From positions 186,001 to 250,000 of the forward strand of contig CBDCEX010000018.1 in assembly GCA_965216025.1 (NCBI GenBank): DNA of 64,000 nucleotides. Direction: 5' to 3'. The stretch comes from JADFQT01 sp965216025. Its GTDB lineage: Bacteria; Chloroflexota; Dehalococcoidia; Lucifugimonadales; UBA3495. Both the position numbers and the translations under genes were made by a program. Positions 35,034 to 44,065 of the stretch are shown here, in pieces. Every line of letters begins with the position of its first letter. Within the stretch, counting starts at the first letter, position 1. The notes beneath the pieces were generated by a model. That model made no database searches. It worked only from the letters and a program-made list of their open reading frames with translations, and was not told the origin of the DNA.

Positions 35034-35918
35034 TCATCGGGATTCGAAAGTCATCCATCCTGACCGGTTGGGCCAACTGGAGAACAGCCCTCTTTGAGAG
35101 CGACTAACCAACTGCGGTAGGTGGATTTGTGGTTCTCCTGTCCGCCTAATCAAGATTGCGAATGGCTCTCCTCCCGACACCATTTGAGCGGCCTGTATCT
35201 CGCTTCCACTCCACTGGTTCCCCCAGTCAAGCCTAACCCGAACAGTATCACGTTCTATCACGAATTCGAGTTCCTCGTTGTCGTTCACCATTCGTATCCA
35301 GCCGGTTGTCTCGCTGAATAAAAAGCCCGCATTCTGCTGTGGTTCTACACCTTCTGGAAGTGGAGGTGTCTCCGCGGGCGCTATGTAGAATACTCCGAAT
35401 GTGGGGCTGGCACTCACTGTCGTTGCTTCCGGAACGCTCGAAGTCCTTCCATCTTTGGGCCGGGGACCTCCGAGCCTCTCCTTTATCAACGCGGCAATCC
35501 CTTCAATCGTATGATCGTTGGAGTTCAACAAATTGACCCCGGCTAGGGATGGGCTGTGGCTTCTGATCTCTTCGATAGTGATACCGTGCTGGATGGGGAA
35601 TAAGGGCATTCCCTCGCCCATTCGTCTCTGAAATATCCCATCCAGTTCGTACTGGGTCCAATACTTGTCGAAGAAAATCCTTGAGAGGATCACCGTGGCG
35701 GATCGACAGTCGGAGATTCCCTGGTCGATTCTTTGTCGAATGCTTTCTCCCCAAGGTATGTCGGACTCGTCCAACCATGCGTGTAGCCCTAGCTCTGTAA
35801 GGGCCTTGTGAAGCGGGCGGGCCATGGTTTCCTTGTCCTCGCTGGTATGGCAGATAAACGTATCTGGCTGGTTGGTGTTAGTAAAGCGGTTTTGCAAGTT
35901 GAAGAGTCCTCTCAGCAT
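35034..35918 (-). CDS. TIR-domain protein within the defence operon
   Basis: 294 aa. Residues about 18-150 form a TIR domain: DTFICHTSEDKETMARPLHK (strand A and box 1), LGLHAWLDESDIPWGESIRQ (BB-loop region), SATVILSRIFFDKYW and the putative catalytic Glu E91 in WTQYELDGI. The second half is an unrecognised beta-rich domain (TFGVFYIAPAE, FAILIRRTGEPQIHLPQL). Bacterial TIR proteins of this type cleave NAD+ or make cyclic ADP-ribose signals on phage sensing. It lies 31 bases after the methylase C-terminal gene on the same strand. A role as effector of the operon is inference. Confidence 0.82.
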   Translation of the reverse strand: MLRGLFNLQNRFTNTNQPDTFICHTSEDKETMARPLHKALTELGLHAWLDESDIPWGESIRQRIDQGISDCRSATVILSRIFFDKYWTQYELDGIFQRRMGEGMPLFPIQHGITIEEIRSHSPSLAGVNLLNSNDHTIEGIAALIKERLGGPRPKDGRTSSVPEATTVSASPTFGVFYIAPAETPPLPEGVEPQQNAGFLFSETTGWIRMVNDNEELEFVIERDTVRVRLDWGNQWSGSEIQAAQMVSGGEPFAILIRRTGEPQIHLPQLVSRSQRGLFSSWPNRSGWMTFESR

Positions 35919-35949
35919 TTTTGGAAGGTCATGTCGTCGGGACTGTCAC

Positions 35950-36480
35950 TCAGAGTAAGGATCCCTGAGTTTCGAGTGTTCCAACTTGTTCCGGCGCTTC
36001 TTCTCCGTACAGCGCCTGCCACAGGCTCCTCTGGGCCTGGTGGTCGTCGTGGCCCGGCTTCGTGGTCCTGATAAGGGCTTCCAGGGTGTACTTGAACCGT
36101 TCATCTTGGGGGCCGTAGAGCTTCTGCGTCAGCCATTGCTGGGCGTCCAGCGTGTTCCGGCGCCCGGTGAGTGCCACTGCTGTGTGCACCAGGTCCAGAT
36201 TCGTCTTGGGAGTTTGGTTTTCTCCGATGTTTCCTGCCGCCATCCGGTCCTTCGCGCTCAGGAGAGACACCTTGTCGGTCTTGAAGGTCGCTATGCTCTT
36301 CATTCCCGGGTCCTGTTTGTTCAGGCTGGTGCCTAGCGCCCTAGCTAGCAGCTTCGCTTCGTCGAACTCCATCACTGCTCCGCCATTGGCGTCATTGGCA
36401 AGAATGTAGAACTTTGTCGCTTCGTCCACCGGGCTGTCGGCCCAGTCCTTGCTGATCGCTTCTGCCCGGTGTTTGCTCAC
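35950..36480 (-). CDS. C-terminal part of DUF1156 methylase (separate ORF)
   Basis: 176 aa starting at a GTG that overlaps the TGA of the preceding ORF (GTGA). The segment DEATKFYILANDANGGAVMEF, then DEAKLLARALG and LDLVHTAVALTGR, resembles the region that follows the methylase domain in single-chain DUF1156 proteins (D-xTRFY-L ... FDEA-LARA-G ... LLD-LH-A). It is therefore the missing C-terminus of the upstream gene, made as a second chain by translational coupling or split by a frameshift. Confidence 0.6.
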   Translation of the reverse strand: MSKHRAEAISKDWADSPVDEATKFYILANDANGGAVMEFDEAKLLARALGTSLNKQDPGMKSIATFKTDKVSLLSAKDRMAAGNIGENQTPKTNLDLVHTAVALTGRRNTLDAQQWLTQKLYGPQDERFKYTLEALIRTTKPGHDDHQAQRSLWQALYGEEAPEQVGTLETQGSLL

Positions 36481-38963
36481 CTCTGCTCGTGCACCTGGAG
36501 TGCGTCCGTGGGGGTAACTGAAAATGGATTTTTCCGTCCGTCCTCCGTGGCGGTTTCTCGTTCCGTCCCCCAGTGTTCGCTGATGACTTTCAAGGCTGGG
36601 CCGAAGGCGTTCAGGTACAGGTCTATGGGTTTCAAATTGGCCTTACTAAGGTTATTCTCAATGTCGACAGTGACCTCCTGAGCTATGAGTTGTTCTACCC
36701 TGTGCCAAGGTTCCGGGGTAGGATTTTGATCGCGGGGCCGACAGGCAAGCAGGATGGTAGTCCTGGCCGCGGCCTTATTCTTGATATGGATAGAAGATTC
36801 CGCTTCGGTCTTCACTGGCCATGTTCGGGAGATAGTAAAGCCCGCGCTGATCAATCCGACTGTCAGGGCGTCCCAAGCTGCAGTGGACTTGTGAGTGAAC
36901 ATTACAGTCAAGACACCATCTGGCTTGATGACGCGGCGGCACTCTGCGAAAATTTCCGCCATTTTCGTCTCGTATTCCGCAGTTGCCAGTCTATCGACGG
37001 ACTTCTTCTTGTTAGTATCGTTTTTGAACCTTGCGGGGTTAGCTATGGCTTCCAGGTCCTTCTCTGTCAGATGTCTGGTGAAATGTTCTGGGAACACGTA
37101 CCCTGCGGTCCGCTTGAGCCAGACATAAAAGAAGTCTGAAAGTTCCGCATAGCAGACGTTATCGTCGTATGGAGGATCGAAAACGATACATTCCACACTG
37201 GCATCGTCTAGTTGAGATATGAACTGAGCTTCACCGTTGATGACTTGAGATGGTTCCGGGATTTTGTTCGAATTCTGTTCCGTTATCAGCTGGTTAGGGA
37301 TCTCCTCTTGGTTGGTCATTGCCAAGAGACCCGAGAGACAGCCTTCAACGCTTTTGAGAGACCATTCCAGTCCTACTCCTTGACGTGCGACTGCCATTTC
37401 CGCATGTGCCCACTGGAATCCAAAGTCATGCGTGTCGAAAGTTCCTACTATAAGGTTCTTTCCTTTGCTGGGATCCCACCTAGCTAGACGGCTGTTTCGG
37501 TTTATTAGTTTGTCCATAGCTAGTGCCGCGTAGACCCATGCTGCCCTTCTACATTCGTCCAGTAGTTCCCTGTCTATTTCTTCCTCGACACATTTTTGGA
37601 ATGCTTCCACACAATGTCCGTGTGCGAGTTGTTGTCTGGGGCTGAACATGTCAATCCATCTGCTCATTCCGTAGCTGATCGGCTCATCGGTCTTATTGCC
37701 GTCTGGTATTTCCTCGTCAGGTAGAATAGAGGACTCGTGCCAAAGAGGTTCTATATCAGTGAGTTGACTGACTGCGATCTCTTCGTCGTTTCGGTCAGAC
37801 CCTATTTCCGCAAACCCTCGGAAGGTAGTTGGCTTTTTCTTGTCCTTTCCTGATTTGGTTTTCTCTGTCCAGGAGTCTCGGTATATTAGTCCGAAAAACC
37901 TGCGTTCCATTCTTCCCGCTTGAGCTTCTTTAGCGACATACCCCTTCTGTGTGGTGGTTCCGCAGTTTGCCTGAGGGCAAATGGCTATCCCGGACGATAC
38001 TGTCTGGTTACTAATCTCTCCGTCCGGATGTAGAGTGGCGGTATTACAGGGCTTTTTTAGGTCGTCGTTCCGGCAGTCCGTGCATGATTTGCGTTCGTGT
38101 ACGATTTTGAACTGACAGTCCTCTCCGTCTGGTTCTATCTGGATGCCGGTTCCCTTGTCGTCGAGTTTCCAATTTAGGCTGAGGGGTATCATCCCGTTGC
38201 AAGCCGGGCAATGCACAGTGTGGGCCCACAAGTAAGCCCAGACATGCCTTTGAGGTTGCACGGATGAATGATCTCTTAACCCAAGCTTACTGTGGTTACA
38301 GGAAGCGGGGTTGGAGCAACTTTCTACGCACCGGTATCGTTGTGGGTGTGGACATCTCGCTTTAGAGCAGTCGGGTTGTTGCTCCTCTGGATAGACTTCA
38401 GACATTTTCTCGTTGACACAAGTTGCGAATTTCTCGCTGATCTCTAGGTAGTCCTTCAACAGTTTGCGTCCGAATTTCTGGGGCCATTCGCAGGTTGCCC
38501 TAAGTATCAGGCAGGCGACTGGGTTTAGTTCATTGGCGATGGTCCGGAACCCCAGTCTTCCAGCTTCGAAGGGTATGGAGCCTCCGCCGGCGGTAAGATC
38601 GAGGACGACGGGCGCGTTGTCTGCGTCTTTGGTGAGGAACTCAGGGTTATGTTTGAATGCTCTATCGTTGGGAAAGGAAACGTCCGACCATCCGCCCTCA
38701 GCCTTGATGGCGTCCATCCGGCTTCGGGCTTTCACGACCTCTGGTGATGTACCCAGGTTTGAGATGAATCCATCTCTGTCGGTGTCAACCGGGAGCATGG
38801 ATGCTGCGACCGTAGCCCGTGAGGCTATCAGGGGGCGCCTAGCCCACCAGACGTGTAGTTGGTTGACCGGAGGATGTCCGGCTAGTGCTCCACCTTCCCG
38901 GATGGCCTCAACGCTTATCTCGTTGATGGGCAACCAGTCTTCGATGAGACGTCGTGCAGTCAA
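36477..38963 (-). CDS. DUF1156-containing adenine-specific DNA methylase
   Basis: 828 aa. The N-terminal DUF1156 signature NQLHVWWARRPLIASRA is at about 34-50. SAM-binding motif I is LDLTAGGGSIPFEAGRLGF (about 122). A Cys-rich insert with several CxxC pairs (CPACNGM, CTDC, CPQANCG) lies in the middle. Catalytic motif IV is FDPPYDDNVCYAEL (about 592-605). It should methylate adenine in DNA and so mark self in an anti-phage system. The TTG start overlaps the stop of the upstream frame (TTGA). In relatives I know, the chain continues into what is here a separate ORF. Confidence 0.88.
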   Translation of the reverse strand: MTARRLIEDWLPINEISVEAIREGGALAGHPPVNQLHVWWARRPLIASRATVAASMLPVDTDRDGFISNLGTSPEVVKARSRMDAIKAEGGWSDVSFPNDRAFKHNPEFLTKDADNAPVVLDLTAGGGSIPFEAGRLGFRTIANELNPVACLILRATCEWPQKFGRKLLKDYLEISEKFATCVNEKMSEVYPEEQQPDCSKARCPHPQRYRCVESCSNPASCNHSKLGLRDHSSVQPQRHVWAYLWAHTVHCPACNGMIPLSLNWKLDDKGTGIQIEPDGEDCQFKIVHERKSCTDCRNDDLKKPCNTATLHPDGEISNQTVSSGIAICPQANCGTTTQKGYVAKEAQAGRMERRFFGLIYRDSWTEKTKSGKDKKKPTTFRGFAEIGSDRNDEEIAVSQLTDIEPLWHESSILPDEEIPDGNKTDEPISYGMSRWIDMFSPRQQLAHGHCVEAFQKCVEEEIDRELLDECRRAAWVYAALAMDKLINRNSRLARWDPSKGKNLIVGTFDTHDFGFQWAHAEMAVARQGVGLEWSLKSVEGCLSGLLAMTNQEEIPNQLITEQNSNKIPEPSQVINGEAQFISQLDDASVECIVFDPPYDDNVCYAELSDFFYVWLKRTAGYVFPEHFTRHLTEKDLEAIANPARFKNDTNKKKSVDRLATAEYETKMAEIFAECRRVIKPDGVLTVMFTHKSTAAWDALTVGLISAGFTISRTWPVKTEAESSIHIKNKAAARTTILLACRPRDQNPTPEPWHRVEQLIAQEVTVDIENNLSKANLKPIDLYLNAFGPALKVISEHWGTERETATEDGRKNPFSVTPTDALQVHEQR

Positions 38964-39490
38964 ACTCCGATCTCCTCCAACTCTTCTTTTTCGTTGTCAG
39001 TATGTTCTGGCAGTGGCTCCAACGTAATGGCTGTAACCTCCCACCCTTCTTGTCCTAGGAAAGGCGGGTTGACGAAGTATATTTGGTACCTTGACGTATC
39101 CCCATCCGAATCAATCCGTTGAAACTCGGCAAGTGTTGCATAGTGATGATCCTCCCCCGTGTTGGTGTTCCTGAGGCATATACATACGGGTAGGGATCGA
39201 CGTAGTCGTTCCAGTTCGCGGACCGTTTCGTTATAAGTCTCTTTGGTCGTGATTACTTTCCCATCTGCAGTACTGGCGTACCTGAATTTCCAATCTTGTT
39301 GCTTGGTTTCTCTGTATAAGGTAATGCTGTCTGCGTCCTTGATGATGCCGTCGAATTTCTGGAAAGCTCTTCCTAGTTGGGCTGCGTCGAAGTCTAAATG
39401 ATCCCCGGCGTCCTTATTCCTTGTTATGAGATTTATTTCAGGCTTAGTGTTACGACTACTGTGCTGGTGCCGTCTTTCTTTACCTGCTGT
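38960..39490 (-). CDS. Operon ORF of about 150 aa with no canonical start
   Basis: The minus-strand frame is open from 39490 to TGA 38960 and codes plausible protein: LDFDAAQLGRAFQKFDGIIK, DADSITLYRE, ELERLRRSLPVCICLRN, RYQIYFVNPPFLGQEGWEV and an acidic tail EKEELEEIGV. Its stop overlaps the TTG of the methylase, typical of true operon neighbours. No ATG, GTG or TTG is present in the first third; a TTA preceded by GGGGATCA near 39393 may be a lost TTG, or the start is a rare codon. Function unknown. Confidence 0.5.
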   Translation of the reverse strand, partial: TAGKERRHQHSSRNTKPEINLITRNKDAGDHLDFDAAQLGRAFQKFDGIIKDADSITLYRETKQQDWKFRYASTADGKVITTKETYNETVRELERLRRSLPVCICLRNTNTGEDHHYATLAEFQRIDSDGDTSRYQIYFVNPPFLGQEGWEVTAITLEPLPEHTDNEKEELEEIGV

Positions 39491-40146
39491 CTACAGAATC
39501 GCTTGGCGATTTCGATGATCTTCTCACTCAAATTGAGGCCTGCTTTGTCTGCCAGATTTTTGACGGTTGAGTTAGCCGTGTTCTCTATGAACCGCATGGC
39601 TTTGGCGCCCAGCCAGAGTGCAATCAGCGTTGCGGCTTCACCGTGACTTACGACGAACTGAATTAGTGGCGCAGGAATTTCCGACAGTCTTATGGCTTCA
39701 CCGGCTGTAAAGCTGTCGGAATTCTTGGATACCCATCCCTGAAATTGATTGTGCCTTTCGAGGCTGGGGAAATTTCTCGGGTCGGTTCTTACGTCTACGC
39801 CTTGTGCATATGTCGACGTCTCCAAAAGAAACGGACGATGATCATTGGTAAAGGTTACAGTCAACAGATTTTGCTTTAGGCCCTTATGTTTCGACTTCCT
39901 CACCGCATGGGTGTCATCCATGGTCGCATACAGATGTGTCCCATGATTTGTCTTTTCCTTCCAGGCTCCCCTTATTTTACCTATCGGCATAAACTTAGGA
40001 TCGTGGTTTAGGTTTTGCCTAACGGCCTGATCTCCGTTTATGGTGGTTTGGAATCCGTCAATTGCTTGTTCGTCAAAAATCGTCTTTCTACCACCAATGT
40101 CGATAGCTGCGTCACTGGTCATCAGCCTTGCGGTCTTCTCCACCAT
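39433..40146 (-). CDS. Unknown operon protein, 237 aa
   Basis: Begins 24 bases after the 148-aa gene. The first half has AAIDIGGRKTIFDEQAIDGF and NHDPKFMPIGKIRGAW, beta-rich. A hydrophobic stretch (EAATLIALWLGAKAMRF, about 172-188) might be a buried helix or membrane-associated. The C-terminus ends in GTSTVVVTLSLK. I do not recognise the family. Its place inside the methylase/ATPase operon suggests a structural or regulatory subunit. Confidence 0.65.
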   Translation of the reverse strand: MVEKTARLMTSDAAIDIGGRKTIFDEQAIDGFQTTINGDQAVRQNLNHDPKFMPIGKIRGAWKEKTNHGTHLYATMDDTHAVRKSKHKGLKQNLLTVTFTNDHRPFLLETSTYAQGVDVRTDPRNFPSLERHNQFQGWVSKNSDSFTAGEAIRLSEIPAPLIQFVVSHGEAATLIALWLGAKAMRFIENTANSTVKNLADKAGLNLSEKIIEIAKRFCRQQVKKDGTSTVVVTLSLK

Positions 40147-40170
40147 TACTGTGTGCGTTCTCCCGGGAAA

Positions 40171-40617
40171 CTAGAAATTCATGTGTACATCAGCGTTAAA
40201 GCTTCCAGCACCTTCCTGGGCCTGTTCCGATTCCGGGCACAGGCGTACCACCAGGAACTCTCGCACGGGTGCATGTCCGCGATGGCTCGGCCTAGTGATT
40301 CGGGCTTCCTTAATGGTTTCGACGTGTCCCACCGCGTCCATCAGGAGCTGGATCTGCACCGCCTCCTCCTCGCTGATGGGGTAGTACTGCTTGGCTTCAA
40401 CGTCCTGGGGTTGAAGTCGCTTTCCCTGCATCTTCCACAGCACCGTGGAGGCCGGCTGGAAACACCGGTCGTATTGCTCTCCCACGGCGTTCTGAAGTCG
40501 GCGCCCGTTCCTCTTGGACGTTCTGCCGGCCAGGGTGATGGAGATTCTCCGCATCCCCTTGGGGTCATGGTCTAGTAGCAGCCCGTGGTCCTTGGGCGTT
40601 TCTCTGAGCAGTGTCAT
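40171..40617 (-). CDS. Unknown operon protein, 148 aa
   Basis: AGGACAGG precedes the ATG, which lies 24 bases after the ATPase stop. A basic N-terminal part (RRISITLAGRTSKRNGRR) is followed by EEEAVQIQLLMDAVGHVETI and REFLVVRLCPESEQA. Family not recognised. In the equivalent place other DUF499/DUF1156 loci carry small conserved genes such as DUF3780, but I cannot assign this one. Confidence 0.6.
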   Translation of the reverse strand: MTLLRETPKDHGLLLDHDPKGMRRISITLAGRTSKRNGRRLQNAVGEQYDRCFQPASTVLWKMQGKRLQPQDVEAKQYYPISEEEAVQIQLLMDAVGHVETIKEARITRPSHRGHAPVREFLVVRLCPESEQAQEGAGSFNADVHMNF

Positions 40618-40641
40618 CAGGTTCCTGTCCTTTAGGATGGG

Positions 40642-43572
40642 TTACTCAAATTCTGCCCTGATCCTGGCGGTGTGGCTGTTGTTGAGTTTCCCCAGTATCT
40701 CTTCCGCTCCCTTGGCGTCTGTCCTTATGGTCACGTCAGCGGTCCCTACCTCCGCCAGTTGCAGCATCCTTCTGGCGGAGCTCGAGTATTTCTTGAAGTC
40801 CTGTGCGCTCAGGCTCCGCAGTTCCAAGTTGATGGCTTGGCTGAACGCGGTCAGCGACAAGGAGATTCCCTCTCCGGCTCCCTGGGGGATGCTGGCCACA
40901 TGGTCCGCAAACTCCGGGGTGGTTGCGGTGATGGTGCAGGACTTCATCTTTTCCCAAGTATACCCCTGGGCCTCCATGAATTCCTTAACCGCGTTCGCGG
41001 CTACCCCTGCCTGGGTGAATTCGGTCTCGATGAACTTCGGTTTATCGAACGGTCCGGGTCCGGGTCCGGGTCCAGGTCCGGACCCGGGTCCAGGTGGGGG
41101 ACCGGGTGGGGGACCAGGAGGATCTATTGTGGTTCTGTCTGGCTTGTACGGAGTCGCCCACGCCTTCCATTTGGCATCATATCCGCTGGAAGGGTTGACC
41201 TCCCCCGCCTGGGTCTCCACGTACAGCCCCCCGTTCTGGATACCTGTCCTTACTAGGTTGAGCCAGGCCTCCTGGTTCAGCACGCTCCGCTCGGCCGGCC
41301 TGGCAGCGAAGTATTCCCTGAGCTCCCGGAGGGTGATTCCTTCCTCTCCTCTCAGGACTTGTATCTGCTCCCAGGTGTTCGGGCTGATGTTTGCCCCGGT
41401 CCCATGCAGAATCCTGTCTCCCAGTTGGTCGATGATCTGTTTCTGCCCGTTCCCTGCCGGGTCGGCTGTAGAGGACAGGGGCCGGTGTTCCAGCGTGCTG
41501 CTGGATGTGGGCCAACGGAGGTTGTCGCTGGTGCCAGGGCAGATCAGATGGCTCCACTTGTTCTGGATGCCGGTGGTGGCGTTCTTCTCTGCCTCGGCCC
41601 TGATGCCCCTCAGAGTTTCTATGCGGTGTTCCGGGATGTTTTGATTGGGGTCCTTGAGCAGTCGGTCGGCAGCCTCCATCGTGGCGATGGATTCCCGGAT
41701 GCTTTCCAGGTTTCTGTCCTGGGGTACCAGGAACATCGCATTGTTGCGAAAGCGACGTGGCTCGGTCCCGTTGCTTCCCATGTTGTGGGCATAGAGGTCG
41801 ACCAGGTCGCCGCTGCTCATCTCCATCGTGCTGTCTAGGAAGTCGGACCAATTGAAGAAGTCTGGGTTGATTATTCCCAGATGTACCTGCTCTGCGTCGT
41901 CCGGCACGTTGCTTGCCTTGTTCGGGAAAACGGTGATCCTCATTTGAGGGTTCTGCCTGCTTCCACCGGAGTAGGCGCTGGTGATGGCCCTCCGGAGCAA
42001 TGCCTCCAGGTTCTGGGTGTCCGCCCGTATCGAGTCTCTCACCTCGATGAGTTGTTTCATCACATTGGGTTCACGACTGAACCTCTTACGGGCGGAGCCG
42101 GCGTTGTCGTCGACGTGGATGGCCCGGCTCAGGAAGGACTGGACCCCCGTTGCGACGACTCCGTAATCCTGGTGATCGGGGGAGAGAATGGCGTCGGCAA
42201 TCTGGTCGTCGTAGAGCCCGTTCACGTTGTCTGGAGCCAGAGTTCCGATCAAGACGGTCTTGGCGGCTTGTCCTGCTATTTCCTCACCCAGCTTCGCTGA
42301 GGTGCTGTTAGTTCCAACCACGTCGGTGTCTATGGCAGGGTCCAGTGATTCGAACCCTATCCTGTTGACCATCTCGCTTCGGACCGCCGGGATGGCCGGG
42401 TCAATGTGGTGTGGGTGAATCAGGGGGGTGGGGTCATTTCCGTTTCGCAGGGTCAGGACCGTATTTGCCAGAAGACGGAGTGTTCCCCGGACTCGCTGGA
42501 AGTTACGGTTGGCTGACAACCGACCCGTTATGAGGTTGAGTACCGAAGGGTGGAACGGGTAGCAATCCCGGAACCGGTCTTCAGACAGGATATCGTTGGA
42601 GCGACTGTTCCTGGATGCGACGGACGCATATGCGGAGGTGGTCTGCTCACGGGCTTCCTCATCGACGCTGAAGAAGAGCCTGGCTCTGAGGATGGCGGGT
42701 AGGTCCGCCTCCTCTGACGGGGCCAAAGGCTGGGTCTGCCTGGCCAGTTGGGAGTTGATCCTGTCCAGCACGTCGATGAGTATCAGTGCATCCGCTTGGA
42801 AGGCGTCGCCCTGACTTGCCGCTCCCTGGTCTGACAGGAGTTCGTGGGCGTCCTCTGGGCTGGTGATTATCAGCACCGCATTGGGGCAACTCGATACCGA
42901 GGCTGCCAGGGCGCTGACGGTGCTGAGAGCTCCCTCCAAGCTGATTTGGTCCCCTGAGTCGATGCGCTGTCTTACCCTGTTGATGTAGTGGACCAGCTCG
43001 TCAATCATTATGACCGTCGGCTGGTTTCCGATCAGCCTCCGGAACTCGTCAGCGCCGGGGTCTGTCAGACGTTCGTCCCCTTCCTTGAACTGGTGGAGGG
43101 CCTCCGCTCCTCCTAGGTGAAAGAGAAGGTACCCAGCTAGGCTCTTGGCCCTGTTTCCCTGCTCGTCCAGGTTCATCCCGGTGGTGGGGTTGGAGTTCTC
43201 GCCGTTGAAGGCGACCACCCTTGCTCTGGAAGCCGTTGTCTGGGCGGTTTCCTGCCAGTAGTTCAGATGCGGATGGAGGGCGGCGGCGGCAACCACGAGC
43301 ATGCCGTGGGTCTTCCCTCAGCCGTACCTGCTGTAGAGCTGGAAGATAGAAGGACTGGTGCTGGACGCGCCGTTTTCCATCCGGTCCATCACCATTCTGA
43401 GCAGGTCCCGGGTGGTGGAGGTCAGGTGGGTGGTCTGCAGGAAGTCTGTCGCTTTTTCAGGTGTTGAGAGTTCTTCTTTGATGCCGCTGATGAGTTCGGC
43501 GGCGTATTGGTCGGCTGCTTGGGAGATGGGCCTGGGAGGGCAGGCTGTCAGGAAAGGAGTGAGCGTTGTCAT
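40642..43572 (-). pseudogene. DUF499-type ATPase with in-frame TGA in the P-loop
   Basis: One 976-codon frame is broken only by TGA at 43318-43320. The ATG at 43572 has GAGGAG upstream. The context reads LYSRYG-stop-GKTHGMLVVAAA, so the TGA falls inside Walker A, at a position where the DUF499 family has Gly. Walker B is PTVIMIDELVHYI, followed by VLIITSPEDAHELL (sensor-like). A Pro-Gly-rich linker (about 41064-41125) joins a C-terminal domain. If read through it is a full-length AAA+-like ATPase of the defence operon. A restart at the ATG at 43302 would lack the P-loop. Confidence 0.8.
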
Positions 43573-43770
43573 GGATGAGTCTGCTCCTCGTTGTAGTAGT
43601 TTGGGGTTGCAGAGAAACTCTTCCCAAATTGTGGCGGGGCTATCTCTCACACACTATACAGTCTCCGTCCCCGTCGCGTGCGGACGGGACCGTCTCGTTC
43701 GGGAGGCCCCGTCCTCCTCCCTTGCTGCCCTGCACTCTCTGCTGCCCCGGACAGGCGTCGGGAAAAATAA

Positions 43771-43792
43771 AAGGCCCGACGAGAGTCGGGCC
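43771..43792 (-). terminator. Intrinsic terminator-like hairpin upstream of DUF499
   Basis: AGGCCCGAC, loop GAGA, GTCGGGCCT, followed on the minus strand by a T-rich run. It could stop read-through from the recombinase, or act as an attenuator if the promoter lies upstream of it. Confidence 0.65.
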
Positions 43793-43894
43793 TGTGGTGG
43801 ACGGGGTATTTCTGTTGCTGCTGCTCACATGGCAGGTGTTCGATGCTCCCTCAGATACCGCGCAGCCGGTCACGGAGGTCGACATGAAGAGAAA

Positions 43895-43920
43895 AGGGGC
43901 CTGGCATGTGTCGGGCCCCT
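43895..43920 (-). terminator. Second hairpin in the leader
   Basis: AGGGGCC and GGCCCCT form a 7-bp stem with a 12-base loop, followed on the minus strand by TTTTCTCTT. Weaker than its neighbours. Confidence 0.5.
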
Positions 43921-43948
43921 TTCCCTTTCGGGAGTGATTGCTGGCTTT

Positions 43949-43975
43949 CCCCTACCCAGGATCGCTGGGTAGGGG
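43949..43975. terminator. Strong 11-bp hairpin at the end of the resolvase fragment
   Basis: CCCCTACCCAG, loop GATCG, CTGGGTAGGGG. The stem overlaps the stop codon of the resolvase remnant (43952-43954). There is no clean T-run on the minus strand. Confidence 0.5.
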
Positions 43976-44065
43976 TTCCTTGACGGAGATTAGCCGCACA
44001 CCGTTCGCCTCCAGTTCCGCTCTCCACCTTTGCGAGTCCTCCGCGGACCGTGAGAACCGGGCGCC
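43952..44065 (-). pseudogene. Serine resolvase N-terminal fragment
   Basis: Codes RFSRSAEDSQRWRAEL then EANGVRLISVKEPLPSDPG. This matches the helix that follows the active site in serine recombinases (DRFSRD...L...GV-LISV-EP). There is no catalytic Ser part and no start. It lies upstream of the defence operon in the same orientation as the zinc-ribbon gene downstream of it. Confidence 0.6.

Larger units (their letters stand above)
43573..43951. other. Leader region of the defence operon
   Basis: Holds two hairpins (see separate entries) but no supported gene. The operon promoter should lie here; I could not define a clear -35/-10 pair. Confidence 0.45.

Noticed and set aside
41064..41125. 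GGTCCGGGTCC repeat tract as a regulatory repeat
   Set aside because: It is in frame in the DUF499 gene and simply codes a Pro-Gly-rich linker.
43318..43320. Genome-wide reassignment of TGA to an amino acid
   Set aside because: TGA is used as a normal terminator with exact overlaps elsewhere (38960-38962, 36477-36479, end of the integrase at 26396-26398), so a variant code is not supported.
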